Source: an uncultured Prevotella sp. (GTDB taxonomy: Bacteria; Bacteroidota; Bacteroidia; Bacteroidales; Bacteroidaceae). From it: a DNA stretch of 59,856 bases. Shown one piece after another: positions 59,834 to 59,856 of this stretch. Below the pieces are notes generated by a model. It made no database searches and was not told where the DNA came from. It worked only from the letters and a program-made list of their open reading frames with translations. The DNA is taken from assembly GCA_934256705.1 (NCBI GenBank), contig CAKQPF010000016.1, positions 1 to 59,856 on the forward strand. Direction: 5' to 3'. Within the stretch, counting starts at the first letter, position 1. Every line of letters starts with the position of its first letter. The translations under genes and the position numbers were made by a program.

Positions 59834-59856
59834 TGCCCTATGGTATAATGGTAGCA
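59834..59856 (+). tRNA. Partial tRNA, probably tRNA-Gln, cut by the window end
   Basis: TGCCCTATGGTATAATGGTA shares its acceptor strand with the tRNA-Gln(CUG) of the array and has a proper D-arm start. The anticodon lies outside the window; Gln (UUG) is a guess. Seven bp after tRNA-Tyr. Confidence 0.6.

Noticed and set aside
59318..59856. tRNA genes as the integration target of element B
   Set aside because: The integrase lies at the other end, next to ppdK, and no integrase is adjacent to the tRNAs in the window; the far end of the element is not visible.

Overview
The window looks like Bacteroidales chromosomal DNA, most likely Prevotella/Segatella. The reasons are: promoters of the Bacteroidetes type (a TAnnTTTG -7 box, often with a TTTG about 20 bp upstream), no consistent Shine-Dalgarno sequences, IntDOT-like and TraE (DUF4134)-type mobile element genes, a C_GCAxxG_C_C protein, pyruvate phosphate dikinase, and a Wza/Wzz/Wzx/Wzy-type polysaccharide locus. 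The species call is inference from gene content. No search was run.

Layout. (1) 1 to about 9300 is the integrase end of an integrative element, 'element A', all on the minus strand and running off the left edge: traE-like gene, primase, RepA-like helicase, a 47-aa protein, HTH proteins, an integrase, and a 502-aa protein made of seven tandem HTH units. It lies next to the mnmE terminator. (2) 9388 to 21033 is core-like chromosome: mnmE, a BASS transporter coupled to a Cys-rich peptide, a phosphohexomutase, a large secreted transglutaminase-like protein, a redox-type protein and a lipoprotein. These genes are separated by several families of dispersed intergenic repeats. (3) 21149 to 40945 is a surface polysaccharide locus: wza-like export protein, Wzz, polymerase, flippase, six glycosyltransferases, an acetyltransferase, a deacetylase, WecA-like and WbaP-like initiating transferases, and a 3-amino-3,6-dideoxyhexose module with two ketoisomerases and an aminotransferase. 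An AAA-ATPase/nuclease gene sits between two copies of the wza 3' end. (4) 41189 to 45858 holds an RlmD/TrmA-type RNA methyltransferase and ppdK. (5) From about 45930 to the right edge is a second element, 'element B': integrase, HTH proteins, an IS1595-type insertion, the same HTH/47-aa/RepA/primase module as element A, a ParA plus RHH-type partition pair, SSB, HipBA, and an array of at least seven tightly packed tRNA genes cut by the window edge.

How the parts fit. Elements A and B use different integrases and neighbours but share a replication module and a regulatory motif found at three places: promoter, GAATCGRTTC palindrome, then a GGGGGTAGCYCCC-like hairpin. They also share an odd 26-codon ORF that overlaps the start of a conserved gene of unknown function.

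The most unusual signals are: the seven-HTH protein, whose 5' leader carries seven CTCA boxes, six of them in runs spaced exactly 10 bp; the nuclease gene flanked by a duplicated wza tail; the tRNA array beside hipBA; and the small conserved ORFs and non-coding motifs shared by the two elements. Many starts were moved to an internal ATG because the longest frame begins at TTG or lies upstream of the promoter.
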